Assembly: GCF_033954455.1 (NCBI RefSeq)
Contig: NZ_CP121473.1
Span: 3,954,501 to 4,018,500, forward strand
DNA: 64,000 nt
DNA from: Thiorhodovibrio litoralis
GTDB lineage: Bacteria; Pseudomonadota; Gammaproteobacteria; Chromatiales; Chromatiaceae
Direction: 5' to 3'
Under the pieces are notes generated by a model, which saw nothing but the letters and a program-made list of their open reading frames with translations, was not told the origin of the DNA and did not search any database. Numbering within the stretch: position 1 is the first letter of the stretch; each line of letters begins with the position of its first letter. The translations under genes were made by a program, and so were the position numbers. Shown here piece after piece: positions 47,645 through 56,573 of this stretch.

Positions 47645-48526
47645 GTGGCCCAACGCTGGGGCGTGATTGTGGTGATTATCGCTGTCCTGTGCGTTGCTGG
47701 CTCGGCGCCAGAAGGTCACTCGCCGGCGGCGCAGGATGACGCGCGGCCAGCCGCCACCCTGACGGCCATGACCTTTAATGTTGGCGATCCCAGCCGCCAA
47801 GGATTCCCTGTCGATACCCTGGCCGAGTGCATCCTGCGCGACGGGCGCCCGGATATCCTCCTGCTGCAAGAAGCCTCTGGGTGCCGTGCCGCGATGCAAC
47901 TGCCGGCGCGCCTCGGCTATCACCACAGCCTGGCAGCGTCAGCCGATTCCATTCGCGGGAGTGGGCTCTGCGTCTTGACCAACCTGCCCATCATCGGCAG
48001 CAACGAGTACACCTTGCCCGATGAAGGCAAATGGGCTGGCGCCTTGTGCGCTGTGCTCGATCACCAGGGGCGCAAGGTACGCGCCTGCTCCGTGCACCTC
48101 GACGCCAACTGGTCGGACATGCGCGCCGCCGATGGGCGCTTTGAGCTGACCATCAGGGAATGGGCCAAGATCCTCTGGGCGGAATTCTTCGCGCCCACAT
48201 CACGCTACCTTGCAGCGCGGGAACTGGTTGAACGGCTCCAGCTCGACAGTGCACTGCCAACCCTGCTCGGCGGGGATTTCAACACCGTCCCGTGGTCCTA
48301 TCCGATCCGCACCATCAACCGGTCGTTTCGCGATGCCTCGTGGCTGACAAGAAGCTATCTGGAAGGCACCTATCACAAACTCCCTGGCCCTCTTCAACCG
48401 CGAATCGATTTTGTCTTTGTTTCGCCATCACTTCAATCAACACAAGCTGAGGTAGTGCAATGCCCCACCGGTGACCACTACCCGGTGCGGGCCAACGTGC
48501 GGTTATCAGGTGAACCGCTGCACTGA
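47645..48526 (+). CDS. Exported EEP-family phosphodiesterase B
   Basis: 293 residues from a GTG preceded by GAGGAGG. Signal peptide AQRWGVIVVIIAVLCVAGSA. Catalytic motifs as in EEP A: LTAMTFNVGDP, ILLLQEASGC, CSVHLDANWSD, LLGGDFNTVPW, PRIDFVFVSPS, TGDHYPVRAN. Paralog of EEP A with clear divergence; the 3' two thirds are duplicated at 36015. An earlier in-frame start lacks a ribosome site. Confidence 0.83.
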   Translation: MAQRWGVIVVIIAVLCVAGSAPEGHSPAAQDDARPAATLTAMTFNVGDPSRQGFPVDTLAECILRDGRPDILLLQEASGCRAAMQLPARLGYHHSLAASADSIRGSGLCVLTNLPIIGSNEYTLPDEGKWAGALCAVLDHQGRKVRACSVHLDANWSDMRAADGRFELTIREWAKILWAEFFAPTSRYLAARELVERLQLDSALPTLLGGDFNTVPWSYPIRTINRSFRDASWLTRSYLEGTYHKLPGPLQPRIDFVFVSPSLQSTQAEVVQCPTGDHYPVRANVRLSGEPLH

Positions 48527-48601
48527 GCTGCTATCCGCTGCGGCGAGGAAAAGTAGATGCGGATGCGAAAATGGTGACCCGTCCCGATTTCCCTTTTCCA
48601 A

Positions 48602-48712
48602 CCCCGCATCGATTATCATTCTGTTTCCCGTAACTTTCAGGCGCGACAAGCGAAGGTGGTCTCTTGCCCGACCGGAGATCATTATCCCGTGCGCGCCGAG
48701 TTGCGATTGTGA
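48602..48712 (+). pseudogene. EEP tail relic after EEP B
   Basis: Same 36-codon relic as at 36609-36719 (RIDYHSVSRNFQARQAKVVS, CPTGDHYPVRAELRL); offset 11993. Confidence 0.75.
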
Positions 48713-48814
48713 CCATTACTGGCTAGTATTTTTCCCCGAGCGCCGCCAACGCCACATCCCATCTGTGCCTAATCTCCAGAATCGCCGCAACAGATCGCTA
48801 CGAGGGACTGTTTG

Positions 48815-49511
48815 ATGCTTCCACACCTGCGCAAGTACGCCAATTTGTTGCGAACACCGGCTTGCTGGTCGGCGCTGCGACACGGCGTTGCCGCCACTTT
48901 GGAGCACGATGCAGCGTTTGGGCAAGAGCAATTCGCCACCGTCATCGACGTCGGCGCCAACAAAGGCCAATTCGCCGTTTACGCCCGGCTGCGCTGGCCG
49001 CAGGCTCGGCTAATCTGTTTCGAGCCGCTACCCGCCGCGCACCAAGCTCGCGCGCGTCACCCGCGGTCAGGCGGAAATCCACGCCTGCGCCCTCGGCCCC
49101 GCGCCCGGCAAGGGCGAAATGCATATCGCCACCCGTGCCGACTCCTCCTCCCTGCTCGCCTTGGGCGAACGACAAAAGACCATCTTTGGCATGGAGGAGT
49201 CCGGTCTGCTGCGCGTGCCCATCCAACGACTCGACGCCTGTATCATCCCGCCCGTGGTGCGGCCGAGCTTGCTCAAGATCGATGTCCAGGGCTTTGAGCT
49301 GGAAGTGCTCAAAGGCGCCACTGCACTCCTGCCGGAGATCGACACCATCTATGTGGAAGCCTCAGACGTGGAGCTTTACCAAGGCCAAGCCCTGCATGCC
49401 GAAATCGAAGACTTTCTGGTCGCGGCCGGCTTTCGCGTTGCCGGGCACTTCAATGCGCAGTTCGAGCAAGGCGAGCGCGTTCAAGCCGATTGGTTGTTTC
49501 GTCGGATGTGA
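48815..49511 (+). pseudogene. FkbM-family methyltransferase with one frameshift
   Basis: N-terminal frame MLPHLRKYANLLRTPACWSA to TVIDVGANKGQFAVYARLRW and LICFEPLPA holds the SAM motif. Near 49040 the frame shifts and continues as RTKLARVTRGQAEIHACALG to LLKIDVQGFELEVLKGATAL and the end QADWLFRRM. One base restores a protein of about 230 residues. FkbM enzymes O-methylate sugars or other small molecules. GAGGG lies upstream of the ATG. Longest FkbM copy of the four in the window. Confidence 0.82.
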
Positions 49512-49622
49512 CCAGCTCGGAACTATCACTCGGCTATGAACGCCCTCCGATCAACGACGCAGCGACAGCATTCCCCTGCTCGCGCGGATCGTCGATCTCT
49601 AACCGCACAGGAGATCTGGGCC

Positions 49623-49883
49623 ATGTTGAATCTGGTAACCCCCATTCAAGAGACCCGCGCCTATCAATCCATCTTTGCCGAGGGCGAGGCCAAGGGCGAG
49701 GCCAAGGGCGAGGCCAAGGGCAAAGCGACCACCCTCAAGCGGCAGATCAAACGTCGGTGCGGTCATCTATCCGTTGAGGCCGAGCGGCGCATCGACGCCG
49801 CCCCGGTCGCGCAGCTCGATGTCTGGCTCGATGCCATTTTCGACGGCGACAGCGTGGACAGCCTACTGGGGCTGGAGCGTTAG
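49623..49883 (+). CDS. Orphan C-terminal DUF4351 ORF with its own ribosome site (candidate RpnS-like)
   Basis: 86 residues: MLNLVTPIQETRAYQSIFAE, (GEAK) repeats, then LKRQIKRRCGHLSVEAERRI and the rest. AGGAGA lies 8 bases before the ATG. The sequence just upstream is a scrap of the 37052-type Rpn gene (PLLARIVDL), joined 14 bp before the ribosome site. The whole nuclease part of the 38176-type gene is absent, leaving exactly the internal ORF. Confidence 0.55.
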   Translation: MLNLVTPIQETRAYQSIFAEGEAKGEAKGEAKGKATTLKRQIKRRCGHLSVEAERRIDAAPVAQLDVWLDAIFDGDSVDSLLGLER

Positions 49884-49919
49884 GGTGGATAGAGCGCAGC
49901 CGGCATCGAATACCCACGG

Positions 49920-50740
49920 AGCGCGGTGCTTCGAACCGGAGAGTAAGCCGGGGTCTCACCGTGTTTATGTCAACGTTTGTTTTCTCTGTTTTCCGCCTAG
50001 TTTCCCGGCGGTGCCACAATATCTTGACCGTGCGCAGCTCGACTCCCGGCTCCTCGCAGAACCGGACTTGGAGTGTTACACCATCCGGCTCCCAGCCTGA
50101 GTCTTCCACCCAGGGATGAAGTGGAGAATTTCCCACCCCACCAGCTCCGGATACCTCACTTCCAGCTTGGCATCCACAGCTCTCGCGCATCCCGCGTTCC
50201 CATGAGTGTGAAACGCTTCAGCTTGGTTGTCACGCTCTTGAGCCCTCTCAGGGTAGGGGGCATGTGTCACTGCCGCGTTATCTCAGACCGCCACTCCTTT
50301 GCTCGACCCGCATTACCGGGCGTCATCGCTCATACGAGTGGCTCCGACTTCCATGCACCACCGCCGGCGTCCTCGCTTTTTACACTTGTTCGCCAGTGCC
50401 CGCTTCCCGCGGACCGATGCACGGATCTCCCTGGTTTCCACGTGCTCTCAATATAAGGCTCGACACGGCCTCGGACCCCGGGGAGTATCCATGCCACTGA
50501 CCATGACGCGACATGCATTGTTGCCTGCCGGGGGGCCAAACCCGTCGGCACTCTCCAACTTAATTTTCGGGGCTCTACACCTTCAGGGGCGGCTTCACCC
50601 GTTACCTTTGCACCTCGCCTGTTTTCGTGCCTACGCATGGACGCGTCTGTTACCATTCGCGCCCCAAGGCTCGATACTGGGCTCGCGGCTCACGATTACC
50701 CAGGCGGGACTCTAACCCGCTAGAACACGCGGCCTTGCCA
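49920..50740 (-). other. Structured non-coding segment, possible group II intron remnant without its protein
   Basis: About 800 bp with no plausible protein gene on either strand. On the minus strand it contains a stem GAGCCGGATGG ... AAGTCCGGTTCTGCGAGG (about 50055-50092), like the hairpin that precedes the reverse-transcriptase ORF in many bacterial group II introns. Upstream are many short GC-rich stems. No RT reading frame, and domains V/VI not identified, so this would be a 5' remnant. Recognition is from memory of such sequences. Confidence 0.35.
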
Positions 50741-50782
50741 GGCCGCACTGGCCCCTATTCCTTTGAGCCTTTTGATTCTCGT

Positions 50783-51742
50783 TCAATGCAGCACTTCATC
50801 GAGACTCCGGGCGTCGAGGATACGGTCAGTCCATTCCATCAGAGTGTCGGCGTTGGCTTCGGTGATCCGCTCGCGAATGGGCTCGCTGGGCGGGCCGAAC
50901 TTTCGCTCGATTTGACGCAGCAGGGTGATGGCTTGGCCGAGTTGCTTGCCACGCTGTTCACCACGCTGTTCGCCTTGGGCAATGTAGCGGTCGATGAAGG
51001 TTTCCATCAGTGGTTCTCCGGAGAAGGTCTGTTCAAGCAGGGCGCGCGCTTGTCGTTCATCAAGGCGGCCTGTTCCTTGGACATAGTAGCGCAGCAAGGA
51101 TTCAAGTACCGCTATCGCGGTCTCGTCGCGGTTGACCTGGGTGATGAGTTGCAGCAATTCGCGGACTTGCTCGACGGGACGGTTACTATGGATATGGCGC
51201 AGCGCGAGTTGGATTAGTCGGGACAAGACCGCGCCCTTGATCTCGGTGCCGCTCCTGGCCGAGATGTCGTGCAGGGCATAGCCGAACTGGGGCACGAAGG
51301 GCTTGAGCGCCTCGGGCAGTGGGTCGATCAGTTCGTGGAAGTGCGCGGGCGCGCGCCAGTGTTTCTGGCCATGGTAGAGCACCAGCGGAAAAATGGGCGG
51401 CAGGGTCTTGGCCTTGGGGTTCTGGTCGCGGTACAACTCGCCGCTGGCGACGATGTAGCGCAAGATTTGCAGCAGCACCCAGTGCTCGGGCTGGCTTTTG
51501 TGCTCGAACAGCAGGTAGACCGACAGGGTGCTGTCGCGATAAGGAATCTGGTAAATCAGGTCAGAGTAGATCTTGCGCAGCGCCTCGGTGACGAAGGTAT
51601 CGGGGGAGATGACCAGCCGCTCCAGATCGACATCGGCGAGCAGTTCGTCCGGTAGCACATGACGGAGGACATCACGCGCAATGGCCGGGCGCACGAAGTT
51701 TTCGCGGAAGAAACAGTCATGCGGTGTTGGCGTGGTGGTCAT
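50783..51742 (-). CDS. Rpn-family recombination-promoting nuclease
   Basis: 319 residues, the closest here to E. coli Rpn[53 protein letters not shown] (Asp), [13 protein letters not shown] (E-x-K intact), [16 protein letters not shown]. The C-terminal helical tail has [13 protein letters not shown] repeats and ends [10 protein letters not shown]. An internal GGAG plus in-frame ATG at 51007 would give a 74-residue short product [16 protein letters not shown] and onward. The E-x-K makes it a likely active nuclease. Confidence 0.9.
   Translation of the reverse strand: MTTTPTPHDCFFRENFVRPAIARDVLRHVLPDELLADVDLERLVISPDTFVTEALRKIYSDLIYQIPYRDSTLSVYLLFEHKSQPEHWVLLQILRYIVASGELYRDQNPKAKTLPPIFPLVLYHGQKHWRAPAHFHELIDPLPEALKPFVPQFGYALHDISARSGTEIKGAVLSRLIQLALRHIHSNRPVEQVRELLQLITQVNRDETAIAVLESLLRYYVQGTGRLDERQARALLEQTFSGEPLMETFIDRYIAQGEQRGEQRGKQLGQAITLLRQIERKFGPPSEPIRERITEANADTLMEWTDRILDARSLDEVLH
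51005..51020 (-). promoter_or_regulatory. Internal ribosome site and in-frame ATG in the 50783 Rpn gene
   Basis: GGAG, 8-base spacer (AACCACTG), ATG at 51007, in frame 245 codons after the start. Confidence 0.55.
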
Positions 51743-51764
51743 CGGGGCTGGTCGGTCGCTCGGC

Positions 51765-51885
51765 TAGTCGCTGATGATGTTGGCATAGGCGCGGGCCGCA
51801 GCGGTGCGACCGGTATTGTACTCGACATAGGCGCGACCCTTGGCGCCCAGGCGTGCGCGTTCTACCGGGTCGGCGATCCGATCTT
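51765..51885 (-). pseudogene. Second GT4 glycosyltransferase tail relic
   Basis: Frame reads IADPVERARLGAKGRAYVEY, then NTGRTAAARAYANIISD and stop, parallel to the tail at 44690 (ADPAERARLGANGRAYVE). Confidence 0.65.
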
Positions 51886-51955
51886 AGAGCGCTTATCATC
51901 TAATACAACAGCGCATTGACCTCTGCCGCTCAGCAAACAATTCGAGCCTAATGGG

Positions 51956-51969
51956 ATGGTCCGCCCCGC
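51956..51969 (+). repeat. Left inverted repeat of the IS1111-type element
   Basis: ATGGTCCGCCCCGC, exact complement of the right repeat at 53304-53317. Confidence 0.85.
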
Positions 51970-52049
51970 TCCTACAACGAGCCCGAAGCGGGCAAAATAG
52001 GCGATGGAAAACAAACCCACCTATCGTCTATCAAGAAGGGAGCCGACCC

Positions 52050-53060
52050 ATGAAGAAGTTTAGCAAACAACCCGTCGCCACCATCGGGATCGATTTGGCC
52101 AAGAATAGCGTACACGTTTTGGGCGTTGATGCCCAAGGCGAGGTCGTCTTCAGCCGCAAGCTCGCGCGCCATGCCTTGAGTGCCTTTATTGCCCAGCAGC
52201 CGCCGTGTCGTGTCGCCATGGAAGCCTGCGGCAGCGCGCATCACTGGGCACGCACCTTCCAAGGTCTTGGCCATGAGGTGGTGCTAATCGCGCCGCAGCA
52301 TGTGAAGCCCTTTGTGAAGACCAACAAAAACGACGACGCCGATGCCGAGGCGATCTGCGAAGCGGCCCAACGCCCCCGGCAGCGGTTTGTGCCGATCAAG
52401 AGCGTTGAGCAACAAGACATTCAGGCCATCCACCGCATGCGCTCGCAGGTCATCGGTCAGCGCACCGCGCTGGTCAATCAGGCGCGTGGGCTGTTGGCCG
52501 AATACGGCATCGTCATGCCGCAAGGACGCGCGGCGGCCATGCGTCGGCTTCCTAAAATCCTTGAAGACGCCGAGAATGGACTGAGCGAGCGCTTTCGTGC
52601 CGAGCTGCACGGGCTCCTTGAAGAACTCCGTCACCTCGATGCGCGCGTCGTTCACTTCGATGCGCAAATCAAGACTGTCGCCGACACCAGCGAGTCGGCC
52701 CAGCTGTTGAGGACGATCCCCGGCATCGGCCCCTTGGTGGCCACCGCCTTGCTCGCTACCCTGGGCGATCAGTGGGAGTTGTTCAACAACGGCCGGGCGC
52801 TGGCGGCCTGGCTTGGACTGGTGCCACGACAGCACTCCACCGGCGGGAAAGCGCGGTTGCTTGGCATTAGCAAGCGCGGAGATGTGTATCTGCGCCAGCT
52901 CTTGATCCATGGCGCCCGCGCGCATCGCCTGGGCGGTGGTGACCACTGGCAAGGCCTTCGACCCGTCGCGCGGCGCGCTCACGAAGCCGGCGGCCGTGAC
53001 GGCGTAACGCCACACCGGCCACGAACAATCACGTTTAACCAGCCCTTGAACGGGCGATAA
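52050..53060 (+). pseudogene. IS1111-type transposase, C-terminus damaged by a small deletion
   Basis: MKKFSKQPVATIGIDLAKNS starts the DEDD domain; KTNKNDDADAEAICEA follows; LLRTIPGIGPLVATALLATL and AAWLGLVPRQHSTGGKARLL mark Transposase_20. After LRQLLIHGARA the usual next segment is missing and the family tail (RIAWAVVTTGKAFDPSRGAL) appears in another frame at 52920-53007, so a deletion with frame change joins them. AAGGGAG precedes the ATG. Probably inactive. Confidence 0.82.
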
Positions 53061-53421
53061 CCGAGTTCCACACCACGAGTTGCGAAGAGTGAATTTCACT
53101 GTGATGGCATGAAAGGTACGACCGCCTTGCTGAAAACCCGGAAGGTTCCAAAGCCAGCTTACGCTGAGACTGTGACCCTGATTGAGGACGGCGAGGTACG
53201 CGCATTCCATCAGGGCACGGGGACCACATGGATCCCGATATCGATGCCGGATATATGGCTGCAACGTTTCCTTCTACCAAATCAGCAATTTTCCTCTTGC
53301 ATCGCGGGGCGGACCATATATGGAACCTTTTCTTCCATTTCTTGGTTTATCGCAAGGTCGAGCGGCTTCGATGTGCGTAATGGCCCGCTCAAGCTCCACC
53401 AGCTTGGCCCCGATTCTACCC
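53061..53421. other. IS1111 right non-coding end and flank
   Basis: No gene seen. Up to 53317 it is the element's right end; in IS1111-type elements this region carries the bridge RNA. The remaining 100 bp separate it from the 53422 gene. Confidence 0.4.
53304..53317 (-). repeat. Right inverted repeat of the IS1111-type element
   Basis: GCGGGGCGGACCAT, exact complement of 51956-51969. Confidence 0.85.
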
Positions 53422-54192
53422 TCATCCTTCCGGCTGATACTGATCCAGCAGCGCGCGCAGTCGCGCGAGCTCTTCCTTGCTCAGACCGCGCAGGCGCTCC
53501 TCTGGCTGAAGCCCGCGCAGGCGCTCCTCTGGCGGTAGCTCCGGCAACATCTTGCGCGCGACATCGCGGCGAAAATCTTCGAAGGTGTAGGACATACTCA
53601 GCCCCGCATCGCGATAGTGTTGGTACAACTCGTTGAGAATAGGCAAATGATCGGCGGCCTGCCAGTGAAAATCGCGCGCCCCCTCCGCCACCCGCTCGGC
53701 CTCCGCGCTGAACAGCTCCCACAGCGCATTGCGCGGCGCCCGCTCGACCTCGCGTGGGACAATGACGGTGACCACGCGCCCGATGACCATGAGTTGGTAA
53801 ACGCCAGGCCTGGTTTTGGTTGGCGAGACTTGCTCGAACAGCGCGCGCGGATGCCGTGTCGAGACAGCGTAGAGCCCGAATGCCTCCGCCGCGACATCCG
53901 GGGCAAAGGCCTTGCGGTAGTTGACGTAGTGGCCGATCAGCTCCTCGATCGCCCAGGCATCGAGGCTCTCATGCAGCGACTTGTACGTCAATAGATTGTG
54001 CGCGCGCAACCCCTCGAGACCATCGCACGGGTCCGGCAGCGCGCGGACCGACCCGGACACCGGCGCGCGGATAATGAGCACGTCCAACAGTTGGCGCTTG
54101 CGCGCGAGGTCCTTCTCCAGCTCCACCGCATAGCCAGTGCCGCTGAAATAATCATCCAAGGTCAGGCCGAACAGACGGTGCCAGTTGATCAT
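53422..54192 (-). CDS. Rpn-associated nuclease-like protein with PEERLRGL tail
   Basis: 256 residues from MINWHRLFGLTLDDYFSGTG. VELEKDLARKRQLLDVLIIR is the acidic PD-(D/E)XK-like core, followed by LTYKSLHESLDAWAIEELIG and VNYRKAF. The tail carries repeated PPEERLRGLQPEERLRGL. Family common in cyanobacteria and purple bacteria (recollection). An internal ATG at 53595 (MSYTFEDFRRDVARKM) has a weaker GGGG site; the product would be the repeat tail. The longer upstream frame is rejected as antisense to the small gene at 54323. Confidence 0.7.
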   Translation of the reverse strand: MINWHRLFGLTLDDYFSGTGYAVELEKDLARKRQLLDVLIIRAPVSGSVRALPDPCDGLEGLRAHNLLTYKSLHESLDAWAIEELIGHYVNYRKAFAPDVAAEAFGLYAVSTRHPRALFEQVSPTKTRPGVYQLMVIGRVVTVIVPREVERAPRNALWELFSAEAERVAEGARDFHWQAADHLPILNELYQHYRDAGLSMSYTFEDFRRDVARKMLPELPPEERLRGLQPEERLRGLSKEELARLRALLDQYQPEG

Positions 54193-54322
54193 GGCGAGCA
54201 GAATACCAAAGTTTGCCAGCGGCGCGCGCCAGCGCCAGGCCCTTGCTAAGTATCGCCCACGCAGCCCGCTCGGCTGGCATCTGCGCAACCTGATGGAACA
54301 ATTCATTCTCGGAGAAGCCACC

Positions 54323-54556
54323 ATGGCATACACCCTCGAAGATATGGAACGCGAAGCCCTCGCGGGTTTGACGCAACAGCTTTTGCGCAGCCCGCGCCAG
54401 ATCGAGCAATTCCTCGCTCGGATTGATCCCGAGGAACGGCTCAAGGGGCTTGACCCCGAGGACATATTCAGTCGCTTTGATCCCGAGGAGCGGCTCAAAG
54501 GCCTTGATCCTGCAATCATCGAAGCTTGGCTGGCAAGCCAGGGGCGGCGGCACTGA
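54323..54556 (+). CDS. Stand-alone small protein matching the tail of the neighbouring Rpn-like gene
   Basis: 77 residues: MAYTLEDMEREALAGLTQQL, then IDPEERLKGLDPEDIFSRFD and PEERLKGLDPAIIEAWLA. The start parallels MSYTFEDFRRDVARKMLPEL, the internal start of the 53422 gene, and both carry PEERLxGL repeats. GGAG precedes the ATG. Divergent from 53422 across a 130-bp gap. Could be an independent antitoxin-like or regulatory partner (inference). Confidence 0.65.
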   Translation: MAYTLEDMEREALAGLTQQLLRSPRQIEQFLARIDPEERLKGLDPEDIFSRFDPEERLKGLDPAIIEAWLASQGRRH

Positions 54557-54829
54557 GGCCTCCGGATTCCTTCTTGCGATGGCGCTCTTGTGTCATGGCG
54601 CGCCGCCATCCGCTGCTGCCCGCGATTGTCTCGCGCTGGGCCGCACTTGGGTTGCTCATCGCCGCCGAGGGCCGAGGGAGTGCGGCTAACCACGCCGGTC
54701 GATGTCGGGCCGTTTCGCCAACACGCGAAAGCGCGCGAGTGCCGCGAAACCAATCGCGCCAGGCACCGCCAGCATGACAGACCACATGGACGTGCAGCAG
54801 GGCGCGAATCAAAAAAATCGAGCCTGGAA
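54557..54829. other. Non-coding stretch before IS110 copy 2
   Basis: No complete gene. A minus-strand scrap reads MLAVPGAIGFAALARFRVLA, then KRPDIDRRG and stop near 54709, a possible membrane-protein end. The border motif AATCGAGCCTGG lies at 54816-54827. Confidence 0.4.
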
Positions 54830-54833
54830 CCTT

Positions 54834-55445
54834 CTATGAGGCGTGCTCTGTCAAGCCCTTTTGAAAGCCTTGTCCGATTCAGTACCGTCTAGCAAATCAG
54901 AACGTTACAGTCGTTCCCGCATTGCATGAGCGCGCAAATCGGCCGATCCGCCGCGCTTCTCTCTCCCCGAAGGGGCGGGCGTGGTTCATCGAAACGCTCG
55001 CGCATGGCAAGGCCGTCGGGCGCTGTTCAGAGGCTTGCAAATCGCGTGATCACTCACCTTGAATCGTCACAGATGCATTGGATCTCCTTGGCGATGGCGG
55101 CCGTTTAGTCAGCGCGTTTTGCTCGGTGTCATGGGCATGGCGAGCGTTGTGACAGCCATGGGTTGTCTCGGTTTGAAAGCCGACGGATTCTGTGCGAATC
55201 CGCTCCACCTTCTATCCGTGCCGGGAAGCCCGGTCACCTGAAATTGCATGCGATGTTCGCCGCTGAAACCGATTAAAAAGGAAAGCGCCCCTTCTTTTAA
55301 AACGGCATGACCAGGGGTCAGCCCAGGTTCCAGTCGGGCGCTTTCGACAACCTTGACCGTGATCCGTCGCGTTGCTCTCTCCTCGGGCGTTGGCGCTGTG
55401 CTTGGCCGTTGGGGGTAACTGGATGTCTTCCGCGGGCGGCGGGCC
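54834..55445 (-). ncRNA. Long non-coding 3' end of IS110 copy 2; candidate bridge-RNA region
   Basis: Equivalent of 25029-25640. The variable cluster is 55011-55093; its last 24 bases (55070-55093) differ from copy 1 at about half the positions with no length change. Assignment as bridge RNA is inference. Confidence 0.3.
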
Positions 55446-56573
55446 TTAGCCGGCTTTGAGCACCGCGCCGTCTGGGATCTCGCCCTGTTCGAGATAGCGC
55501 CACAAGGCGATGAGCAGCTTGCGCGCCAGGGCGACGATGCCGATGCGACGCATGCGTTTGCCGCCGGTGGCAAAGCGCTCGCGGTACCAGCGGCTCAGGG
55601 CGCTGTCAGGCTGATAGCGCAACCACAGCCAGGACAGTTCAACCATGAGCGCGCGGATGCGCCGGTTGCCGGCCTTGCTGATGCCTTGGTCGCGCTGATC
55701 ATCACCGCTCGCATAGGGCGTGGGGGTGAGCCCGGCACAGGCGGCCAGCTGCTGGCGATTGCGAAAGCCGCGCCAGCTGAAGAATTCCATGACCAAGATC
55801 CAGCTCGAAACCCAGCCGATGCCTTTGAGCTCGAGCATGCGTGCGACTTGCTGGTGGGAGACGTCGGTGGCTTGCTCGACGCGGCGCTTTTGTTCTTGCT
55901 CGATGGCGCGGATTTGCTCATCAGCCAAGCAATAGCGCTGGTATTCGCGGCGGATCTCTTCTTTGAGGTCGGCGCCAAGGGGCTCGCCGGTGGCGGTGCA
56001 CAAGTGATCGAGAGTATCGATGACGGTGTCGTTGAGACGCTCGATGACGAGACCCTGGGCGATGAAGAGCGATTTGATTCGGGAGCTGTGGGCGCCACGT
56101 TCGCGGATCAGTCGCTCGCGCTCGCGGTTCAGCCGCATCCGATCCTCGGCCCCGGCACTGGGGACGTTCACCACCGCGAGGGCTTTTTTCTCTCCGCCAA
56201 GATACCGCATGAGCTGCACCAGCAGCGCTTCGACGTCGACCCGGTCGGTCTTCACGCGCCGCTTCTTGCGGTTGACCTGAATGCTGGCCGAGTCGACCAC
56301 GCGGCTGTGAATCCCCCAGGATTCCAATGTACGATGAATCCAGAATCCATCCCGGCCGGCTTCGTAAACGCTTTCAATGACACAATCCGCGCTGAGTCCA
56401 AGCTTCCCCTTGGCGATCTCGATCTGCTCGTGCAAGGCGGGAAGATCGCGCGCTTCGATGGTCTTGATGCGGATCTTCTCGCCGTTGCTGAAGCCCAGCT
56501 TCCAGGTTTTGTTGCTCAGCTCAAGGGCCAGATAGAGGGTGGTCTTCGGCGTTTGGACAGCGGCAGTGGTCAT
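55446..56573 (-). CDS. IS110-family transposase, copy 2
   Basis: Same 375-residue protein as 25641-26768: DEDD domain with KTDRVDVEALL and C-terminal ELKGIGWVSSWILV. Identity of the protein shows recent movement or gene conversion. Confidence 0.93.
   Translation of the reverse strand: MTTAAVQTPKTTLYLALELSNKTWKLGFSNGEKIRIKTIEARDLPALHEQIEIAKGKLGLSADCVIESVYEAGRDGFWIHRTLESWGIHSRVVDSASIQVNRKKRRVKTDRVDVEALLVQLMRYLGGEKKALAVVNVPSAGAEDRMRLNRERERLIRERGAHSSRIKSLFIAQGLVIERLNDTVIDTLDHLCTATGEPLGADLKEEIRREYQRYCLADEQIRAIEQEQKRRVEQATDVSHQQVARMLELKGIGWVSSWILVMEFFSWRGFRNRQQLAACAGLTPTPYASGDDQRDQGISKAGNRRIRALMVELSWLWLRYQPDSALSRWYRERFATGGKRMRRIGIVALARKLLIALWRYLEQGEIPDGAVLKAG

Larger units (their letters stand above)
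51956..53317 (+). mobile_element. IS1111-type (IS110-family) element
   Basis: Bounded by perfect 14-bp inverted repeats ATGGTCCGCCCCGC (51956-51969) and GCGGGGCGGACCAT (53304-53317), as in the IS1111 group. Transposase on the plus strand, followed by about 300 bp of non-coding right end where a bridge RNA is expected. The left flank is CAATTCGAGCCTAATGGG; the right flank ATATGGAACCTTTTCTTC resembles the rest of the dispersed motif, so the element appears inserted into it. Confidence 0.85.

Noticed and set aside
50330-50656. 108-codon minus-strand frame in the structured block
   Set aside because: Arg/Trp/Gly-rich product with no ribosome site; more consistent with structured RNA sequence than with a protein gene.
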